Assembly: GCA_964035545.1 (NCBI GenBank)
Contig: OZ037772.1
Location: 1,019,001 to 1,083,000, forward strand
Origin: Bugula neritina
Lineage: Eukaryota; Bryozoa; Gymnolaemata; Cheilostomatida; Bugulidae
DNA: 64,000 nucleotides
Direction of reading: 5' to 3'
A program made the translations under genes and the position numbers. Position 1 is the stretch's first letter, and every line of letters begins with the position of its first letter. Positions 52,701 to 63,916 of the stretch are shown one piece after another. Below the pieces are notes generated by a model that saw nothing but the letters and a program-made list of their open reading frames with translations, had not been told where the DNA came from and made no database searches.

Positions 52701-53004
52701 CAGATAAACAGATAGGTAAATATCGATCAGATATATAGTGAAGCTACCAACCGAGACCCAGACTGTGTTTTGATACTGGTATATGATATCTTTCTACAAT
52801 GTGTTTACAGTTCACTGTACAAAGTATAGTTCCATCAGATGGACTCGCTCTACTAATGTGTAAGACTCATCAAGAATGTCTACCCAATCAGATCTGTGTT
52901 AACGAGGTGTGCACACTGACGTGTAAAAGTGACTCTGAGTGTGCATCCAACCAGGTTAGATACTGCATACATGTCTCTATCATAGCAGGTATTTCACAAA
53001 CTAT

Positions 53005-53300
53005 TCTGAAACCCATACTTTTATTGTTTAATGTCTATGTATTCTCCACCATATTTTTACTAGAAGTAAACTTTTTTTCAGTAATGAGTTTAAAATAAAT
53101 TATTGTTTCGCATTGTACAGTTTATTATTGCCTGAATCTTGTAATAAGAATATTGATAATATTAGAGCAGCTATGTGATTGGCTTAACATTATCAGAGCA
53201 GGGATTTGATTGGCTTAACAATATCAGTGCAGCGATGTGATTAGCTTTACAATATCAGAGTAGGGATGCTATTGGCTACTCTGTTCTGTTCTGCAGGGCT
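53005..53300 (+). repeat. duplicated intron segment, copy 1
   Basis: Matches 54095-54365 including TATTCTCCACCATRTTTTTA, several ~27-bp GATGTGATTGGCT repeats, and the acceptor region ACTCTGTTCTGTTCTGCAGG. Each copy directly precedes collagen-like coding sequence or its remains. Confidence 0.85.
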
Positions 53301-53589
53301 TCAGAAGAGAAGAGGGGAAACGGGATTGCCCTGTGCTGTAGGAGATGCTGGAAAACCCGGACCTCAATGTCCAATGGGAGAGAGCCGGTCGACTGGGCTC
53401 TAGAGATTCCTCGGACCAGTCGGTGCTCCTGGTTATCCTGACCTGCAAGAACCGAGGTTGGTGAATAGTATCTTTGTGGGGCTCACTGCTTGTGTGGAAG
53501 CCGTCTCCTCTGAATTATTTGGAAATATCGCTTGAGTTCCTTGCCCTGTATTATCAGTTAGCCACGTCTAGGTGGTTCACAGTTTATTA

Positions 53590-54089
53590 CAGGGTTGGGG
53601 TAATTGTAATTTGTAATTGTAATTTGTTGTATTTAATTACATTTTTTCAAGTAATTGAATGTAATTTGTAATTGATGTATAAACATGTAATTGTAATTAT
53701 TTACATATATAATGTAATTGATTTTTACAATTACATCTCAATTACTTCAAACTTTTAAATCTTAAGAAATTCATTCTTTTTTAACATGCCTACTGTTAAA
53801 TAACAAGTTTAGGTTAAGTCAATGTAGTATAGTATCAGTGTTGAGAATAAAGGAGGTTCTCCACTGTCAAAATTGCCCCTGCTAGGTGGACCCTAGAGGT
53901 GAAATTGCATAACTTCCATTTGTCCTTTGTGAGAACAAAAGTAATTGTAATTGTAATTAATTGCTTTACAATGTAATTTTGTAATGTAATTAATTACATT
54001 TATTTCAACTGTAATTATAATTGTAATTGACAAATTCTCATGTAATTGTAATTAATTGCATTCACATGTAATTGACCCCAACAACCCTG
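53590..54089. mobile_element. non-autonomous hAT-type element (MITE), 500 bp
   Basis: Ends CAGGGTTGGGGT and (inverted) CAGGGTTGTTGGGGT form imperfect terminal inverted repeats. GTTTATTA is duplicated exactly on both sides (53582-53589 and 54090-54097), the 8-bp target duplication typical of hAT transposons. The interior is mostly TAATTGTAAT-type repeats with a ~130-bp unique centre and no ORF. Confidence 0.88.
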
Positions 54090-54094
54090 GTTTA

Positions 54095-54365
54095 TTATGG
54101 AGCTCATACTTTTATTGTTCAAGGTCTAGATGTATTCTCCACCATGTTTTTACTAGAAGTAAACTTTAATTCGGTAATAAGTTTAAAATAAATTGTTTTT
54201 TCATATTTTGCTGTTTATTATTGCCTGAGTATTGTAATGAGAATATTGGCTTTACAATACCAGTGAAGCGATGTGATTGGTTTGACAGTATCAGATTAGT
54301 GATGTGATTGGCTTGACAGTATCAGAGTAGTGATGTGATTGGCTACTCTGTTCTGTTCTGCAGGG
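54095..54365 (+). repeat. duplicated intron segment, copy 2
   Basis: Second copy of 53005-53300, diverged by about 15-20% by eye, with the tandem motif TATCAGAGTAGTGATGTGAT. Confidence 0.85.
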
Positions 54366-54731
54366 CCATGCCTACTTGTATTACATGTTAATCCTGTTTT
54401 GCAGTGAACAGAAAGAGAGAATGGGTCCCAAAAGACACCCAGGATCTTACAGAACTGAGGGTGAGGAAGGGTTCACCCGATGTTGATGGCCTGCCTGGTA
54501 TATCCGGCAATCCTGGAGATGCAGGAGAAAGGAGACCACCTTGTTTCTCAGGAGATACCGGACTTTTTGGAGAACCAGGTGATGTTTACGCTCAATTGAG
54601 TTCAATCTGTCAAGTTATGTTGTGATCTTTTTCGTTTTCATTATTTTATGTTTGTTACGTGGAAAAAGGAAATAAAACTCTGTCTCGGAGCATTTTTGTT
54701 TTTTCAGAGGGCTTTGGATTATTTGATTATG

Positions 54732-54995
54732 GTCTACACAGGGGTGTAAACAGACTAAACTACACAGGGGTGTAGACAAACTAAGCAACACAGACGTGTA
54801 AACAGACTAAACTACACAGGGGTGTAGACAGACTAAACTACACAGGGGTAGACAGACAAAACTATACAGGGATGTAGACAGACTAAACTACATAGGGGTG
54901 TAGACAGACTAAACTACACAGGGGTGTAGACAGACTAAACTACACAGGGGTGTAGACAGACTAAACTACATAGGGGTGTAGACAGACAAAACTTA
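54732..54995. repeat. 27-bp minisatellite, about 10 copies
   Basis: Unit AAACTACACAGGGGTGTAGA + CAGACTA. The unit contains CTACACAGGGGTGTAG, an imperfect palindrome. Confidence 0.92.
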
Positions 54996-55342
54996 CTACG
55001 GACTTATAACTAACTTGCGTCATGCCGTCTCCATTCTCTCCGTATAATTTGACCTTTATTTAGCTAGCTGATTTCTAGTGGGCTATTCTATAGTGACCAG
55101 TCACACTGTTTATTATAGCAACATAGAAATCAAGTTGAAAACTAGTTGCACCTGTTGTGATGCTATCAATGGGTGCTTACAGGTAGAGACGGAGTACCTG
55201 GACCTGTTCAGATCGGATATCAGGGTAAACAAGGAGATCAAGGTCATGCAGGTGAGAATGAGGAGTTACTCACCCTTGTTTGTGTATTTCTGTTCTTTTA
55301 GGTATTCTATAATAATATGCTGGGGTTGTCAGATTGATCTAG

Positions 55343-55480
55343 TGGAGTTACCTCCTCTTAAGTGAAAGATACTTTAATAGTATAATTTGCTCATCAATCT
55401 GACTGATTAAAGCTACTGCTGTCAAAAAAACAAGATTGTTGCAGTCTAAAAATTAATGCCAGCTATAAACTATACGCAGC
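55343..55480 (+). repeat. dispersed repeat also present at 25487-25615
   Basis: Shared landmarks: CCTCCTCTTARGTGAARGAT, GATTAAAGCTACTRCTGT, AGCTATAAACTRTACG. About 80% similar by eye; same orientation in both places. Confidence 0.75.
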
Positions 55481-56300
55481 AAATCTTTTAGCTTGGAGTA
55501 AATTGACCAATTTATGATAATCAATTTTAATTTTTTAGCTTTTATAGTATTGATGTTGATGAGTGTTGCTATAGATATATGTTGGTTTCCTGTATGGATG
55601 TTGATGAGTGTTGCTATAGTAACATGTTGGTTTCCTGTATGAATTGTAGTTTGAGTATGAGGCAGAGTTTTCCCAACTCAACTTCCTTCGAATTAACTCT
55701 GAGAGAGCAAAGCAAACCCTGACTCACAGGTAATAGTCACTGCTAGCAGCTTATCAGATAGTCACTAGTTGCTAGTCACCAGATACTAGTCCTCTACTAT
55801 GTTGCTAGGCACTTGATAATCTGAACAATCTCTGGCTTCTTATTAAGCTGAGCGAGTTGTTGGTATGACTATTCCTTTTGTCGATTGTAGATGTATAACC
55901 TCAGTGGCGGTAGAAGACGCATGTGGTGGGAAGAATAAATCAGTCATTTCATATACAGCTGGTGATAAAGAATACACAGTAACAGTCAGCAGGTTCCAAT
56001 CTTCAGTGCTGCAGGATGATTGCAAGGTATGTAAATCTGACCTGCATAGTGTAAATCTGACCTATATACTGTAAATCTGACCTATATACTGTAAATCTAA
56101 CCTTTATATAGTGTAAATAAGAGTTTTGAGTTTGCCGTCTGCCATTTTGTAGTATGCCAAATCATCAGAAGCTCAGACAGTGATTGAGATTGACACCAAG
56201 ACCGCCACCCACTTGCCTATTATCGACATTGCTCCTGGTGACGTTGGGACAACCCACAAAGAGTTTGGGGTTCAGCTTGGAGAAGTCTGCTTTTCATAGA

Positions 56301-57440
56301 CTCATATCTAACAACAGTGTTATTTGGCTGATTTTTTAAAACTGTCCCTGATTAGATAATTAGTGGCCAATCAGAGAATTCAATCAATGTTGGTTGGCTG
56401 AGACCAGCAGTCTGATTCTTATATAACCTAATTTTTAAATGAAATATTTGATTACTCTAAATAAATTTATCTGAGACTTCCAAGGCAGTGATGGTGATTT
56501 TTGTACATATAAATTTGAAGGAGTTTAGCTATAAGGTTTGTGCTGTTTTTTTAATCATTCCACCATAACCTGAGATTGTGAGTAGTAATTCTAGAATAAG
56601 GTAGGGAGGGTGTAACGCCCTTCCCTATGACTTTATATATTTAGAAACTGTTGTTAATTTAGTAATTCTGTTGGTGCTACATTTTTAAATTCATTTAATC
56701 CAACCATTTCTCTATTACAAAATGTATTTTACCGTAAGGTGCTACACAATTTATTTCTCAGCTTGTAGATTTCATCATCAAAATTATTGAAGTAATAAAA
56801 TTGGTCCAGAATTTGAAAGAAGCTGCAGTTTTCAGATCTGATTATTTATCCTGAAATTCAACATTGTTAGTTTAAAATGGAGTGTAACATATATTTTAGT
56901 CACTTAGTTCCAACTGTGTTGACCATATGAACATTTTAAATTTTCCTTCAGCTGCTATGAAGTACATAAGTAAATGGCATTAAATTTCCCATGTCACATC
57001 ATCTTGTAAAAGTTAATTGTAAATAAAAATAAATTTCAAGTGTTTTTGAGAAGCTACAGGTTTGTATGTTTGAACAAATGAAACATAATGTTCCTTAATG
57101 TCAAGATTCTGCTTATGCCACAATACCATAAACATTGTGACTCAGTCAGTAGCCAAAAGCAGTGATGAAAAAACTTGTTTACTGACACGACGACTAAATT
57201 TTATAAATATCAGACACGATTTAGAGAAGAGTTGATGCTGCCCTGCTGCTGCGGGACGGCGGAAGATCTTTGAAAACATAGATTGGGACTTTAGTAGAGT
57301 CAGACTTGGGCTCGCATTTGAAAGACTTGTTTGTTACTTAAAGCAGAAACATTAAATATCAAAATTGTCTAATTTTCAGGTTTCTGGGAAATTTTTTCAG
57401 ATGTATTTCTGAAACTAACAATGTTTTACTAACCTTCATG
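56301..57440. other. 3' flank between the collagen-like gene and the coiled-coil gene
   Basis: The two genes converge here. AATAAATTTA follows the COLFI stop by about 160 bp as a possible polyadenylation signal. No other gene seen. Confidence 0.55.
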
Positions 57441-58221
57441 TCAGGAGTTCTCTTCATCATTGTTGTACAGACTTTGAATACCATCACATATCAACTGGAA
57501 ACACACATTACAATCATTAACTCAAGCACAATCAACATAGAAGTTTAGCAATTACCAGTGAGCGTTGAAAGAATTTCAGCAGATTGAAAACTTTTCCAAA
57601 TAAATTATAAGTCTACAAACTGTTTTTGATCTAGCAATGAGCCATTTAATTCGATACATAGTGGTGATCGCTTAGCTGGAATCTTGGTTGGGGGTGGGGT
57701 CTATTCCTGCCATTGTTTCTGCCCATCTCAGTGTCTCTGCTACACACTCCTATGTAACAGATGTATGAGTTATATCTATTATACTGTATGCCTTCAGCAC
57801 ATATTATATGTCATACATCCATATTGCACCTTATCACAGTGGTAACTGGTATAAAATGTATCACCTTATATGCGTCAAATTGCGTGACTATCAGCTTCTT
57901 CTGAAAAGTCAAACTTTGCACTTTGGCTTCAGCCTTCGTCATTCGAGAATATAACTGAGAAACAACATCCTGCCAATAGGAAGACAGATAGCAGCGTAAA
58001 TTTTTCAAATTTTGGTTTTCCTGATGTCAAACACAGAAAGGTTTAACTCATGAAAACACAGCACTAATTAAACAGGGAGAACTAATATAATAATTCAAGG
58101 GAACCTTTAGGTTACAACTGGTTAGCAAAGTGGGTATCTCGAGGATCTTGTATTGGTGAACTTCAGCCTATAAATGGCTCGTTTTACTCTTTTGCTCACA
58201 AAGTTTATCAACAAGATAGAA

Positions 58222-58333
58222 AAGCTTAACATATTCACTAGAAGAAGATTGTATCTGCTAAAGACTATGTCCAGCTATTATAGATTATAGATTGTATCTG
58301 CTAAAGACTATGTCCAGCTATTATAGATTATAG
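58222..58333. repeat. short tandem duplication in intron
   Basis: A ~46-bp unit containing ATTGTATCTGCTAAAGACTA and TGTCCAGCTATTATAGATTA occurs twice, with a part (GCTAAAGACTATGTCCAGCT) again at about 58479. Confidence 0.8.
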
Positions 58334-58821
58334 ATTGTATCTGCAATCACATGGCACACTCACAGTACACTTGTTAGCTTATTACTGAGCAGTGAACTTT
58401 AAACTATTAGGCAGAGTGTTAACAAAGGAAGTCACTTCCAACAACTGCATATCTGTTGAGAATAGCTCACTGCGCCGGCTAAAGACTATGTCCAGCTATT
58501 ATACACACTTTAGTCACAAATAATTAATTATATTTCAACTGCAACATGCGAGGATTTGGTAACATACATTAGCCCTGGCAATATGTTTTCTCATCTTGAT
58601 AATATCCCATTGTTGAAAGGCTATCATACACTCCTTCTTAGCGACAAGTGCATTAGCAGCTTCCAGTTCAATTTTCAGTTTGCCATTGATGCTCTCCGCA
58701 TCTGCCATGGAGTCACTAATCTGCTACATAGACACCTGCTGCTCGGCTAATTCTTTCTGAACTGTAAACTGCCTCACAGTTGAGGCTTTTCAACTTGTCC
58801 TGCAACTGGCCAACTTCTTCT

Positions 58822-58901
<80 letters not shown>

Positions 58902-58930
58902 ATATATATATATATATATATATACATCTA
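58822..58930. repeat. (TA)n microsatellite
   Basis: About 105 bp of TA with one ACC interruption, next to the acceptor side of a coiled-coil exon. Confidence 0.95.
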
Positions 58931-60019
58931 TTATAAGTAGAAGAACTAACTAACCTCCTCTGCTTTCCTCTTCAGCTTATCCTGCAACACATGACGATCT
59001 TCAATCAAGGTCTCTACTCTGGAAGCCTCCCCTGATTTGGTGGCGTTTTTACATTTCAGGGCTTCCAGCTGGACCTTCAGCATGCTGATTGTATGGAGGT
59101 GCTCATAACATTGAACTTTCTAAAATTCATCATTGAAACTATTTCTTGAGCCTTAAAAGATAATACAGTCACAGTATGACTCATTATGCATTCTATAAAT
59201 CAAATTACAAACAAATCAATATCTAATAATTATGATGACAGTCAACATCTCAAATATTCTTATTAGACTTTTATATTCTATAACATATTGTATTTATTAC
59301 ACTGCAATATAAAACAAAAACCTATACTGAAACTTCTACCTGCGAATGAAGATCAGCTTCTTGAGTTTTACACTGGTCTAGAAGGGTGTTGACTTGTGAG
59401 CCTCTTTCTTTAGCTGAAGCTAATAGTTGTTTTTCTTAAGTCCACAATAAGTAACGCAAAAATACGTACCTAATTGTGTGAGGAAGTCATTGTGCAAAGA
59501 GGGCCAGGTTAAATGATACTGCTATAAAGACAAACTATGCACCAACCACAGAAAGAAGTGGGTCATAAGTGAACATTTCTAGAGCACTCAAGTAAAAGCG
59601 TCTACACCTGGATTACTTTAAGAAACAAAATGACTGACTGATTTATACCTTTACAATTTCCTCATACTCATTGAGTCTCCCTTCATACTCTGACTGTAAT
59701 TGAACATTTTCTGTTGCAAGTTGGGTGTTTAAAGTGATCAACTCTAAAACAACACATGCTTTCTCAGACAACTAAAGGCAATAGGCTTCTATCCGAATTA
59801 CACTGTGAGATTAGGATAAATTAAGTGAGCATTTCAACACCACAATAAGCAGTATTAGAACCATCCACTTTCGTGCAAATAGTTTCATTGAATCCATTGC
59901 TGCATGAATGTAATGGAAAACAGAAAGATATGGAAATTGAAAAGGAGACACAGGCTATACATTTGATAGGTTTAGTGAAACCAACACAGAACCCACACTT
60001 CAAGTCACTATTTTTATTA

Positions 60020-60362
60020 TTACAACAGAATAAGGAACATCAGTAAGTAAATATAAAAAGTATCCGTTCTCAAGTCCAAACCTTCATCTGCCATCTTGGA
60101 GTCAAAACTTTTCCTTTTCTCGTGTGGGGTAGTTGTGCCTGCATCTCCACAGGAAAAAGCAGTATTAACATTACTGGCTCCACCCACATTATTAGCTCTA
60201 CCCACATTACTGGATTCACCCACATTACTGGCTCCACCCACATTACTGGCTCTACCCACATTACTGGCTCCATCCACATTACTGGCTCCACCCATCTTAC
60301 TGGCTCCACCCACCTTACTGGGTTCACCCACATTACTGGCTCCACCTACATTGCTATCACCT
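60020..60362 (-). CDS. possible exon with 18-bp coding VNTR and terminal hydrophobic segment
   Basis: After an acceptor (TGTTTCAG|GTGATAG, 60363/60362) the minus strand is open to a stop at 60020. It encodes about 10 hexapeptide repeats of the type Gly-Gly-Ala-Ser-Asn-Val (60352-60166), then 'CGDAGTTTPHEKRKSFDSKM', and ends in the hydrophobic 'FYIYLLMFLILL'. The 18-bp unit keeps the frame but the shadow frames are open too, as expected of an 18-bp repeat. Expression is uncertain and it may simply be a minisatellite. Confidence 0.35.
60166..60352. repeat. 18-bp VNTR, about 10 copies
   Basis: Unit CATTACTGGCTCCACCCA with substitutions that would change the encoded peptide but not its length. 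Confidence 0.93.
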
Positions 60363-61434
60363 GAAACAATAATTTATAATATATAACACAAAAACAATTT
60401 TATTAAGAACTTATTGATGTTATTGATGTTGAGTTCTAATCTGTACTTCTCCTTTAGCTGTTCATCACATCTCAACAGTACAATAAATCAATAATTTAAA
60501 AATTAGAATTAAATTTAATAAATAATTTTAAACACTATATCACTGAGTAATACACAGCTTGAACATGAAACTACAACACAATAATTTTTAGCTGTGTGTC
60601 AAAGTTCTATGAAATAAGTTATATATAAGCAGCAGAATTAGGCAATCTAAACCTGAGTCTCTGTATAACTTGGTTTTCTCTTCACTTTATTGTAATGGTA
60701 CAAAAATAGGACGAATATTGTAAATTGATCTCAAAAAGTTGTTAGTGTTCATTTGAAACAATAACTTTAGCCGAAAACCCTGTCAAGAAAAAAGCTTTTT
60801 CTAGTAGGTGCAGCAGTACACAAGTTTTATCAGTACCAAGTTTCGCGTACACCTCTACTGAAAAAACATTTTTCTTTAGGTAATTTGAAAACCCAACTTA
60901 GGCTATGTGGAGACAACTCTTGTTTATTTGAATTTATGACATGGTTACTTGAGAATTAAGACATTCTTTCAACTTTTTAGGAGTACTTTGATAAAATTTA
61001 TCTAAATTACACAAAAATTTTGCTGATTTTTATATAATAGTAAAACAACAACTTGACTGGTACTTCCTATCAGCTACAAGAGTTTGGACTTCATCAGCCA
61101 TGTTGATGGCGGACTTGTGGTCTTGTAATACAGAAGGCAGTATATCAGCTCAACTAACCAATGACTTGCAGCACAGAGCAGGCTAAGACTGTAGGCGTTG
61201 TCACAGCTTTTAGTGAAATGTTCTTGATGAAAGCTTTTGGCAATAGCTTTCTGGCTGTTAGCTTTTTTGTTAAGTTGTCATCCTGCATCTGTGCATCTAC
61301 ACCATTCAGCATTTGCACTCACATTAACAATTATTTTGCACCTTTTAATTAAAGGAAAAGGAATAGAGAAATGAGTAGTACAGCCAACTAAGTCTGCCTC
61401 AATTCTGTTTCTACTAAAACCTGATTGCATACAG
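60363..61434. other. AT-rich region, nothing recognised
   Basis: No convincing exon or repeat. Confidence 0.5.
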
Positions 61435-61772
61435 TGTAAGTATACTGTGTAGGTACACAGCGTAAGTATACTGTGTAGATATATAGTGTAAGTATACTGT
61501 GTATGTACACAGTGTAAGTATGTAGTGTAGGTATATAGTGTAAGTAGGCCTATACTGTGTATGTACACAGCGTAAGTATACTGTGTAGATATATAGTGTA
61601 AGTATACTGTGTATGTACACAGTGTAAGTATACTGTGTAGGTATATAGTGTAAGTATACTGTGTAGGCACACAGTGTAAGTATACTGTGTAGGTATATAG
61701 TGCAAGTATACTGTGTAGGTATATAGTGTAAGTATATACAGTAAGTATACAGTATAAGTATACAGTGTAATT
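61435..61772. repeat. TAGTGTAAGTATACTG minisatellite
   Basis: Units of about 24-26 bp (GTAAGTATACTGTGTAGGTA + TATAGT or CACAGT), some rearranged, degenerating into TATACAGTAAG at the right end. Confidence 0.9.
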
Positions 61773-62639
61773 ATCAGAGCAAGTAATTAAGTAGAAATAT
61801 TGGTGTAGCTATCTAAGAGTTATGAATCACCTTAAAATAACTATTTGCAGGTAAAAATAAATTCAAAGTGAAATTCAAAGCCAATATATTAACTGTGAAA
61901 TACAATATAATATAATATTCAATATAACATAAAATATAATACTTGATATAATGTTAAATTTGAAATATTATATATGTATTATATAACATAATGTTTAATA
62001 TATTGAAAAAGAAGAGAATAGCCTCTAGACTCCCTGACACACTTCACTTATGTGGTAATAAAATATTCTCATATATACATACTAGTTTTCATTTACATAC
62101 TCACTCCATAATCTCTGAGCACAGGCTTGTTGCTCTGATTCAGATAAGCTTTGATCTGAACAGACAACTCTTAATCTACAGAGAAAATTTAATATTTGCG
62201 ACACAGAATAATATAAAATAACCCTGCAGCATCCTGTTTTACAGAAATCTCATGGTTTTGTATTTAGGAATGAGCAAAGTACAAATGGAGGAGTCCAAGC
62301 TACTCATTTACTTTGATATAACACATTGAATAAAACACAATAATTCTCATCACAGATTGTAGACTAATAATTATGGTTTTCATACAAAATTAATTTGTCA
62401 GCAACTTCTTCTAGTTTGAAAAAAGCAATAGCTTTTACTAAATTTACTACTAAACTGTTGATCTAAATACGGAATGGAAAATTCAACATCCCGTAGCAAA
62501 CAAATCATAAAGAGTTACAAATGTTTTGCAGGAAAAAATTGCATTTATACTTTCAAAGTTTTCAGTCAGAAATTCAATTTGACCGAGCTAAAATTTCACC
62601 AAGTTGCATTGCATTTTAAAAGAATAGTAAGTTTAATCA
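61773..62639. other. AT-rich region, nothing coding recognised
   Basis: AATATAATAT-type low complexity at 61900-61990; a stretch at about 62540-62610 matches 37650-37720. Confidence 0.5.
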
Positions 62640-62950
62640 CACCTAAACTAATATGTGTCATCACAACTAAACTAATATGAGTCATAACAACTAGACTAGT
62701 ATGAGTCATCACAACTAGACTAGTATGAGTCATCACAACTAGAATAGTATGAGTCATCATAACTAGAAGAGTATGTGTCATCACAACTAAACTAATATGA
62801 GTCATCACAACTAGAATAGTATGAGTCATCACAACTAGAATAGTATGAGTCACCACAACTAGAATAGTATGAGTCACCACAACTAGACTAGTATGAGTCA
62901 CCACAACTAGAATAGTATGAGTCATCACAACTGGAATAGTATGAGTCATA
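62640..62950. repeat. 24-bp minisatellite, about 13 copies
   Basis: Unit CACAACTAGAATAGTATGAG + TCAT. The array runs to within 8 bp of the splice donor of the exon at 62958-63105. Confidence 0.93.
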
Positions 62951-62957
62951 GACCTAC

Positions 62958-63105
62958 CTGCCTTTCTGCTTTTCACCAGCTGGGTGTCTTCCAGCATAGA
63001 TGAAGTGGTTGATATTGTCAGGGTAGCTGCACGGTTTCTCTCTGCATTTCTTGTATGATTCTTCATCAAACGTCTTACATGGACCAAACTCAAACACTTG
63101 GTGTA
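62958..63105 (-). CDS. unassigned internal exon, Cys-containing
   Basis: Minus-strand segment with acceptor TTACAG| and donor GGCAG|GTAGGT. One frame reads 'HQVFEFGPCKTFDEESYKKC', then 'REKPCSYPDNINHFIYAGRH' and 'PAGEKQKGR'; a second frame is also open. The first has the more protein-like composition. I do not recognise the family. No neighbouring exon was identified with certainty. Confidence 0.45.
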
Positions 63106-63246
63106 CTGTAACACAATATACTAGAACATGCTTATAGTCTATACTATACTAGGGTACACTATACTATACTAAGAACACACTAGAATATACTAAGTAATTG
63201 TAAACATTTGGTCCACTGTAACATAATATAAAAATATATTAGTTGC

Positions 63247-63247
63247 T

Positions 63248-63279
<32 letters not shown>
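63247..63279. repeat. (GACA)n microsatellite
   Basis: About eight GACA units. Confidence 0.95.
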
Positions 63280-63319
63280 TTGCATAGTTTGTTAAGTCCT
63301 ACTAATCAAACTGTAAATT

Positions 63320-63440
63320 TTTACCGGAAACAGTGTTAGAAGGTACATAGTATATTAGGTGTTCACCTGTATATAATACTATATGTATATGTACATAGTA
63401 TATTAGGTATTCACCTGTATATTATAGTACTATATGTATA
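63320..63440. repeat. tandem duplication of ~75 bp
   Basis: GTACATAGTATATTAGGTRT + TCACCTGTATAT... occurs twice. Confidence 0.8.
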
Positions 63441-63850
63441 TAGCGTTTTGTATTTTTTTCAAACTGCTACAAATGCTTATAAAGAAACAAGCAATACAAG
63501 CCGCTAATATAATGTGTATACCAGCTTCATGCTACTTTACCTGAGCATTCTATGCTATTGAATGTTTATTTTCTGCAATATTTCTAGATGTTATAGCTTT
63601 GAATTTAACATTTCTATGGTGTTTGTGATACAAGTTTCATTTGTTAATAAAGGTGTGCATTCTTTGGCTGAAATGTGGTTTACTTAGCTAGACTGATCCT
63701 AGTGACTTCCAATATTACTATATTTATGATGCTGCTATTCTAGTAAACTGAATGGTGAAGACGTGACTAGGGAAAGAGACAGCACGTCACAAGACCGCTG
63801 TATACAGAAGTTCTTGCCGAAGTGACTCCCCTCTCAACTACCGCATAGCA

Positions 63851-63916
63851 TATAAACCCACAAATTACTCTACACCACCATCTTCTGTCCTACAATCTCA
63901 GTCTAACCAACCAATG
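63851..63916 (+). promoter_or_regulatory. likely promoter and first exon of a gene leaving the window
   Basis: TATAAA (63851-63856) is followed after about 60 bp of C/A-rich leader by ATG (63914-63916) that directly precedes a strong splice donor GTAAGT. A start codon immediately followed by the first intron is common in compact housekeeping genes such as ribosomal proteins. The downstream coding part lies outside the window, so identity is unknown. Confidence 0.4.

Larger units (their letters stand above)
49599..56300 (+). pseudogene. decayed fibrillar-collagen-like gene: Cys-rich modules, Gly-X-Y exons, COLFI end
   Basis: Exons read: up to 49776 ('CDLDRDCGKLQICLEKRC'); 50098-50237 ('CTDNTACPSDGQICHHGVC'); about 50785-51006 ('SSECTQHQTCSSGTCKS', 'DSDCQLPALFC'); about 51345-51490; 52456-52580; 52811-52954 ('HQECLPNQICVNEVC'); collagen exons about 53297-53458, 54404-54582 and 55184-55251 ('GRDGVPGPVQIGYQGKQGDQ'); then COLFI exons about 55650-55731, 55892-56026 and 56152-56299 ('LPIIDIAPGDVG', 'EFGVQLGEVCFS' stop). 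The Cys modules look like EB-type repeats (C-x3-5-C..). Damage: helix glycines changed to Cys, Arg, Asp or Glu, TAG at about 53400, a frameshift in the second collagen exon, missing N-terminal COLFI exons and several exon-phase conflicts. The COLFI identification is firm. Whether any transcript remains functional is unknown. Confidence 0.75.
57441..59743 (-). pseudogene. coiled-coil protein gene, C-terminal exons, partly decayed
   Basis: Minus-strand exons: 59743-59649 ('LITLNTQLATENVQLQSEYE'); about 59440-59340 ('NTLLDQCKTQEADLHSQ'); 59119-58955 ('ISMLKVQLEALKCKNATKSG', 'VLQDKLKRKAEE'); 58819-58568 ('QLQDKLKSLN', then after a shift 'VQKELAEQQVSM', stop, 'ISDSMADAESINGKLKIELE'); 57969-57865 ('LYSRMTKAEAKVQSLTFQKK'); 57494-57441 ('ICDGIQSLYNNDEENS' TGA). 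Leu/Glu/Lys heptads dominate, as in long centrosomal or Golgi coiled-coil proteins; no family is assigned. Exon 58819-58568 carries a frameshift and an in-frame TAG (58726-58724, CAG expected). Its acceptor abuts a (TA)n tract. The last three junctions are in phase. Confidence 0.65.

Noticed and set aside
61278-61670. 130-codon minus-strand ORF rich in Tyr/Thr/His
   Set aside because: Produced by the TAGTGTAAGTATACTG tandem array; all frames are repetitive.
62596-63114. 172-codon minus-strand ORF with MTHTSLVV repeats
   Set aside because: Most of it is translated 24-bp minisatellite; only the 62958-63105 part has exon-like borders.
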